DNA of 43,464 bases, taken from positions 1 to 43,464 of the forward strand of contig DASWKR010000016.1 in assembly GCA_036396535.1 (NCBI GenBank), read 5' to 3'. A program made the translations under genes and the position numbers. This DNA is from Acidimicrobiia bacterium (GTDB lineage: Bacteria > Actinomycetota > Acidimicrobiia > Spongiisociales > UBA5794). The notes under the pieces are model-generated. The model saw only the letters and a list, made by a program, of their open reading frames with translations. It ran no database searches and was not told the origin of the DNA. This document shows positions 40,127 to 43,464 of this stretch, piece after piece (positions within the stretch are counted from its first letter, which is position 1; each line of letters opens with the position of its first letter).

Positions 40127-40600
40127 ATGAAACGATCTATGGCGACGCTGCTGCTCGGGACGGCACTTGCCGCTTGCGGAGGAGGCGACGGTGGAGGCGC
40201 CGACATCGACTCGCCGTGCGACCTCGCCGACGCCGCCATGGTTCAGGAGGCGTTCGGTGGCACCGTCGCAGCGGGCGTGGAGGGCGGAGCACGCAACTGC
40301 GAATTCGAGATCAGTGGTGGGCCTGTCGAGTCGCTGAGCGTCTTCCACTTCGGCGAGGCGTCGAGCTTCGACGGTGTCCGCAGCGGGTTCGAAGACAACC
40401 GAGGGGGCACCACGGACGTGGCAGGCATCGGAGACGAGGCCTTCTACCCGAACGACCGGGGGCCCATCGAAATCGTCGCCAGCGCCGACGGGGAGATCTT
40501 CGCAGTGTCGGTGTTCGTGTTCTTCTCCGATCCCCCGGCCGGCACGGACGGCATGGTTGCCGACCTCTCGCGTGCGATCGTCTCCCGACTCGCAGACTGA
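40127..40600 (+). CDS. Lipoprotein, possibly DUF3558-like
   Basis: A 157-residue secreted lipoprotein: signal peptide MKRSMATLLLGTALAAC, a short Gly-rich linker, then a domain starting DSPCDLADAAMVQEAFGG with a second Cys in ARNCEFEISGG. The spaced Cys pair and the layout resemble actinobacterial DUF3558-type lipoproteins, but the match is loose. A GTG at 40082 is in frame, but ATG 40127 begins a proper signal peptide. Confidence 0.65.
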   Translation: MKRSMATLLLGTALAACGGGDGGGADIDSPCDLADAAMVQEAFGGTVAAGVEGGARNCEFEISGGPVESLSVFHFGEASSFDGVRSGFEDNRGGTTDVAGIGDEAFYPNDRGPIEIVASADGEIFAVSVFVFFSDPPAGTDGMVADLSRAIVSRLAD

Positions 40601-40625
40601 CACCGGCCCTCCCGCCGGGCGGCGC

Positions 40626-40631
40626 TAGGTT
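40626..40631 (+). promoter_or_regulatory. Candidate -10 box (TAGGTT), leaderless start at 40639
   Basis: TAGGTT ends 7 nt before the acyl-CoA dehydrogenase ATG; no ribosome binding site. Confidence 0.45.
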
Positions 40632-40638
40632 GCTCGAG

Positions 40639-41823
40639 ATGACAGCCGATGACGGCACGGACCACGACGCTGCCCTGGTCGACCACCTCGTCGACGAGCT
40701 TCTCGTCGAGGCCGACCCGGGTGGTGACCGGTATGAGTTCATGGGAGCCCAATTCGACAAGGGCCTAGCCTGGGTTCACTTCCCGGAAGGCTCTGGCGGC
40801 CTCGGCCTCGCCCCTCGGCTTCAGGAGGTCGTCGACACCAAGCTGGACGCCGCGACGAGCCACCGTCCGCGCCGCGTCGACGTCATCGGGCACGGCATGG
40901 GCGCTCCGATGCTCGTGACACACGGCTCCGCCGAGCAGAGGACCCGTCTCCTCAGGCCGTTGTTCACGGGAGAGGAGATCTGGTGCCAGCTCTTCTCGGA
41001 GCCCGGCGCCGGATCGGATGTCGCCGGACTGTCGACCCGGGCATCCCGAGATGGCGACGAGTGGATCGTCAACGGCCAGAAGGTGTGGACGACCGTCGCA
41101 CAGGTCGCTACCTGGGGAATGCTCGTCGCCAGAACCGACCCGGACGCCCCGAAGCACCAAGGGCTCACCTACTTCCTGATGGACATGCGCGCCCCAGGGG
41201 TGGACGTGCGCCCGCTGCGTCAGATCACGGGAGATGTCGAGTTCAACGAGGTCTACATGACCGATGTGCGCATCCCGGACTCGATGCGCATCGACGACGT
41301 CGGCGCCGGTTGGCGAGCGGCCCTCACGACTCTCATGAACGAGCGGGTCGCCATCGGCGGGAACGTCCAAGGCCGGGGAGAGGGCGCCATCGAAGACTTG
41401 GTCACGGTCTGGAAGGAGCGAGGCGGGACGCCGCGGCAGCGGGACGACGTCATGAAGCTGTGGGTCGAGGCCGAGGTGGCGCGACTTACGAACCTGCGGG
41501 CCAGCGTCAACCGGTCGGCCGGTACACCGGGCCCCGAGGGCTCGACCGCCAAGCTCGTCTACGCAGAGCTGAACAAGAGGATCTACGAGCTGGCGACGGA
41601 GCTCATGGGACCGGAGGCCATGCTGTACGACCTGTACGACAAGGTCCACGACGAGGCGGCCGACGCCGACCTGCGACGCCGCTTCTTGAGGGTGCGGGCG
41701 AACTCGATCGAGGGCGGCACGTCCGAGATCATGAAGAACATCCTCGGCGAGCGGGTCTTGGGACTTCCCGGCGAGCCGCGCGTCGACAAGGACCTGCCAT
41801 GGAAGAGCGTCCCCCGCAGCTGA
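40639..41823 (+). CDS. Acyl-CoA dehydrogenase family protein
   Basis: A 394-residue flavoenzyme that oxidises an acyl-CoA at the alpha-beta bond. Visible parts: IWCQLFSEPGAGSDVAGLSTRA (FAD and substrate binding), WIVNGQKVWTT, the middle beta domain, then a helical end with RRRFLRVRANSIEGGTSEIMKNILGERVLGLP. The EGGTSEIMKN signature is intact; the catalytic base of this class is usually a Glu or Asp ahead of it. The N-terminal domain is a little short. Substrate unknown. It stands alone, with no CoA ligase or hydratase nearby. Confidence 0.92.
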   Translation: MTADDGTDHDAALVDHLVDELLVEADPGGDRYEFMGAQFDKGLAWVHFPEGSGGLGLAPRLQEVVDTKLDAATSHRPRRVDVIGHGMGAPMLVTHGSAEQRTRLLRPLFTGEEIWCQLFSEPGAGSDVAGLSTRASRDGDEWIVNGQKVWTTVAQVATWGMLVARTDPDAPKHQGLTYFLMDMRAPGVDVRPLRQITGDVEFNEVYMTDVRIPDSMRIDDVGAGWRAALTTLMNERVAIGGNVQGRGEGAIEDLVTVWKERGGTPRQRDDVMKLWVEAEVARLTNLRASVNRSAGTPGPEGSTAKLVYAELNKRIYELATELMGPEAMLYDLYDKVHDEAADADLRRRFLRVRANSIEGGTSEIMKNILGERVLGLPGEPRVDKDLPWKSVPRS

Positions 41824-42160
41824 GCCGGCGCCTCGCCGCCATCGGCAGCAATCCGACGGACGTTCGGCAACGACGACCTCCAACGCGCACGGGCTCAGTT
41901 AGCACACCGGACCTACTCGATGCGCCCAACCTTCTGATCCGTAGATCTCCAAGCCGTATCCGTCGCGGCCCCCGCTTGTGTCCGTGCAGCCCGACAAAAC
42001 GGTTCTACGCGTTGGAGTGGGGAGATCACACAGTCCGACGTGAAGGTATCAGTAGGGAGGCTCGATGGCGTCGAGCGGATCATTCGATTCGACGCGGCGT
42101 GGGCCTGGGCCCATGAAGTGGCCACGAATCAGGTGTTTCCGGACGTCTCCGTTGCCTCAG
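41824..42160 (+). other. 337-nt gap without a supported gene
   Basis: Between the acyl-CoA dehydrogenase and the alpha/beta hydrolase I see no tRNA, hairpin or recognisable gene. Two protein-like stretches in different frames (RFYALEWGDHTVR and VGRLDGVERIIRFDAAWAWA) may be remnants of an old gene. The bases look less GC-rich than the rest of the window. Confidence 0.5.
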
Positions 42161-42958
42161 CTAATGCGTCTCCGCACCGGTCGCGCCCCTCCGAATCGGC
42201 AACATCGTTGCCACCGGCTGGTTCTCGAGGAAATCGAGCACGATGCCGTTGAGGAGGTCGGGCTTCTCCATCAGGACCGCATGAGAAGCGCCGGGGACCA
42301 CGGCCAGCTGCGAATTCGGGATAGCCCGGAACAGCTCTACGGAATGCTCGATGGAGATCATGTCGTCGTCGCCCACGATCACGAGAGTAGGCGACGAGAT
42401 CAGGGCAAGCTCGTCGACCTGGATGTGTGGCTCGCGCTGTGTCATCTCCACGAACTTTCCGAACACGACCGGCCAGTGCTCGGGCCCGTCAGGTGAGTGC
42501 GTCTCATACAAGCCGCGAAACATCGCCATGTCAGCGGTGTCGGGGGCCATGTTCGCGAACATTTCCTCCACCTCGGGAGCGACGCCCCTCGTGTCGTAGT
42601 TCGTGCCGATCACGACCAGCTTGCGGACGAGGTCGGGGCGTGCGATTGCGACCATCAGACCCACGATCCCACCGTCGCTCCAGCCGACCAGATGCGCAGG
42701 CCCACCGACGACCCTGTCGAGGAACCCAACGGTGTCGGTGGCCATGTCGGCATATGTCAAAGGGCCCTGCGTATCGGCCGTGTGACCGTGACCACGCCGT
42801 TCCGGCGCCAGGACGCGGAAGCGCTCCGCGAACATGGGAGTCTGCGCCGACCAGGTCTCGTTGGTACAGAGCCCGCCGTGCAGCAGGACAAGGGGCTCGC
42901 CGCCTCCGTCCTCGTCGTACCACGTGTTGAGGCCGTCGATGTCTACGTACCCACCCAT
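42161..42958 (-). CDS. Alpha/beta hydrolase
   Basis: A 265-residue alpha/beta-hydrolase fold enzyme. Oxyanion region LVLLHGGLCTNETW, nucleophile elbow VGWSDGG (Ser94), acid in LVIVGDDDMISIEHS, and catalytic His in VPGASHAVLMEKP are all present. Ester, lactone or enol-ether substrates are possible. ATG 42958 has AGGAG 8 nt upstream, a clear ribosome binding site. Confidence 0.88.
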   Translation of the reverse strand: MGGYVDIDGLNTWYDEDGGGEPLVLLHGGLCTNETWSAQTPMFAERFRVLAPERRGHGHTADTQGPLTYADMATDTVGFLDRVVGGPAHLVGWSDGGIVGLMVAIARPDLVRKLVVIGTNYDTRGVAPEVEEMFANMAPDTADMAMFRGLYETHSPDGPEHWPVVFGKFVEMTQREPHIQVDELALISSPTLVIVGDDDMISIEHSVELFRAIPNSQLAVVPGASHAVLMEKPDLLNGIVLDFLENQPVATMLPIRRGATGAETH

Positions 42959-43085
42959 GTCGTTGACTCCTGCGTCTGCGTTCCCACAGCGGTGGCTGAT
43001 TCGCTACCGCCCACGTGGAGACCCACCCGACGCTCACAAGCATCCCGGCTCATGAGTTGGAGATCTGCGACCTGGACTGTCGGCG
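42959..43085 (-). other. Intergenic stretch without a gene
   Basis: Holds the ribosome binding site and presumed promoter of the alpha/beta hydrolase. I see no reading frame worth calling. Confidence 0.4.
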
Positions 43086-43303
43086 TCAGCCGCTGCGGTC
43101 GCTTGGGCTTTGGCCCATTGGTGGAGGCTCTCCCCATTCCATTTCCGGGGCGCTGCGGAGATGATCGACATTCCGGTCGCCGATGCGGGCTCGGAACTCC
43201 GCTTCGAGATGGGCGAATGTTTGCAGCGCTACCCGGACTGCCTCCCGCGGGCGGTGGGACGGACCAGTTTGGCTCTACCACTCTCAGGAGGGCGCCCTCG
43301 CCG
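43086..43303 (-). pseudogene. MarR-family regulator remnant (wing and C-terminal helices)
   Basis: On the minus strand, one frame reads RPPESGRAKLVRPTARG, close to the wing and following helix of MarR proteins (RxPxPEDGRAKLVxLTxRG). The frame then hits a stop. A second frame continues REAVRVALQTFAHLEAEFRARIGDRNVDHLRSA, the usual MarR dimerisation helices, to a TGA at 43086. The frames swap near 43241-43250. The DNA-binding helix-turn-helix is absent. This looks like a decayed gene, or a live one with assembly errors. Confidence 0.45.
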
Positions 43304-43326
43304 CCGGCCACCGCCCGACCTGACGC

Positions 43327-43464
43327 TCACCGCACACCCCTCCACCAGTCGGTTCGTCCGACCTCGCGAAACGATCGGCGGTAGAAGGCAACGGCGTCGG
43401 AGCGGTGCGCACCGGTTCCCACTCGCACGGTGTGCATACCGGCGGCGGCCATGTCTCCGGCCGC
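43327..43464 (-). CDS. Probable GNAT N-acetyltransferase, C-terminal 45 residues (runs off right edge)
   Basis: An open frame enters from the right edge and ends at TGA 43327-43329. It reads MHTVRVGTGAHRSDAVAFYRRSFREVGR then DWWRGVR, which matches the last strand-helix-strand of GNAT acetyltransferases, where a Tyr in AxxFYRR contacts acetyl-CoA. The N-terminal domain lies outside the window, so the substrate is unknown. Confidence 0.55.
   Translation of the reverse strand, partial: AAGDMAAAGMHTVRVGTGAHRSDAVAFYRRSFREVGRTDWWRGVR

Noticed and set aside
42040-42252. A 70-codon plus-strand frame starting with GTG
   Set aside because: It runs into the 3' end of the alpha/beta hydrolase on the other strand and its second half is nonsense-like; at best its first half is a gene remnant.
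42943-43311. A 122-codon minus-strand frame upstream of the alpha/beta hydrolase
   Set aside because: Its residues are Pro/Ser/Arg-rich without any family pattern; the MarR-like signal lies in the other two frames of the same bases.
1-43464. Mobile element, prophage, CRISPR array or toxin-antitoxin locus
   Set aside because: No transposase, integrase, terminal inverted repeats, spaced repeat array or toxin gene was found. The AbrB-like domain at 4572-5420 is part of an ATPase, not an antitoxin gene.

Overview
This is a GC-rich, gene-dense chromosomal window with no phage, transposon, CRISPR or plasmid signature. Gene content points to Actinomycetota: a mycobacterial-type dCTP deaminase, a short-chain Z-prenyl diphosphate synthase like Rv1086, VanW, LtrA and hemolysin-III membrane proteins, an arg cluster with argR inside it, and many lipoproteins with Thr/Ala/Pro-rich linkers. 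I suspect an Acidimicrobiia-like lineage, but the sequence alone does not settle the class. Many genes have a TAnnnT hexamer only 6-9 nt before the start codon and no Shine-Dalgarno sequence, so leaderless mRNAs seem common here.

Layout. 1-3018: the 5' part of a CDF cation transporter (frameshifted), PhzF, then a coupled trio of a small membrane protein, a rubredoxin-like/MBL-fold protein and an SRPBCC protein. 3192-3831: tRNA-Gly(CCC) with dcd starting 2 nt after it. 3865-10184: an FtsX-type ABC exporter operon (one ATPase carries an AbrB-like tail) and an orphan OppD-like ATPase. 10244-12929: VOC protein, a candidate C-rich small RNA, psuG and ltrA. 13093-17851: dnaB, EamA transporter and fasciclin lipoprotein on +, convergent with rpsF-ssb-rpsR-rplI on -. 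17982-24475: DUF192 lipoprotein, panB, PPOX-like protein, VanW, a SlyD-type FKBP lipoprotein, endonuclease IV, a PH-like membrane protein and pyrE. 24696-29078: histidine phosphatase, double-META lipoprotein, sulfotransferase plus class IV aminotransferase, a small unknown and the Z-prenyl synthase. 29203-31645: conserved unknown, DivIVA-like coiled-coil protein, hemolysin III, a small unknown. 31838-37966: argC-J-B-R-G-H, with argD and argF missing. 38054-41823: cupredoxin-like lipoprotein, large membrane protein, microprotein, another lipoprotein, acyl-CoA dehydrogenase. 42161-43464: alpha/beta hydrolase, a decayed MarR-like fragment and the C-terminus of a probable GNAT acetyltransferase.

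How it works together. The arg cluster is one overlapping operon with a candidate ArgR-controlled, near-leaderless promoter. The exporter genes overlap and should form one complex. The sulfotransferase and aminotransferase overlap by 4 nt and look like a functional pair. The rest is mainly housekeeping (replication, translation, nucleotide, pantothenate and prenyl metabolism) mixed with envelope lipoproteins. The less ordinary signals are the tRNA-dcd junction, the leaderless starts, the AbrB-tailed ATPase, the candidate C-rich RNA, the secreted SlyD-like lipoprotein and the arg cluster without argD/argF.
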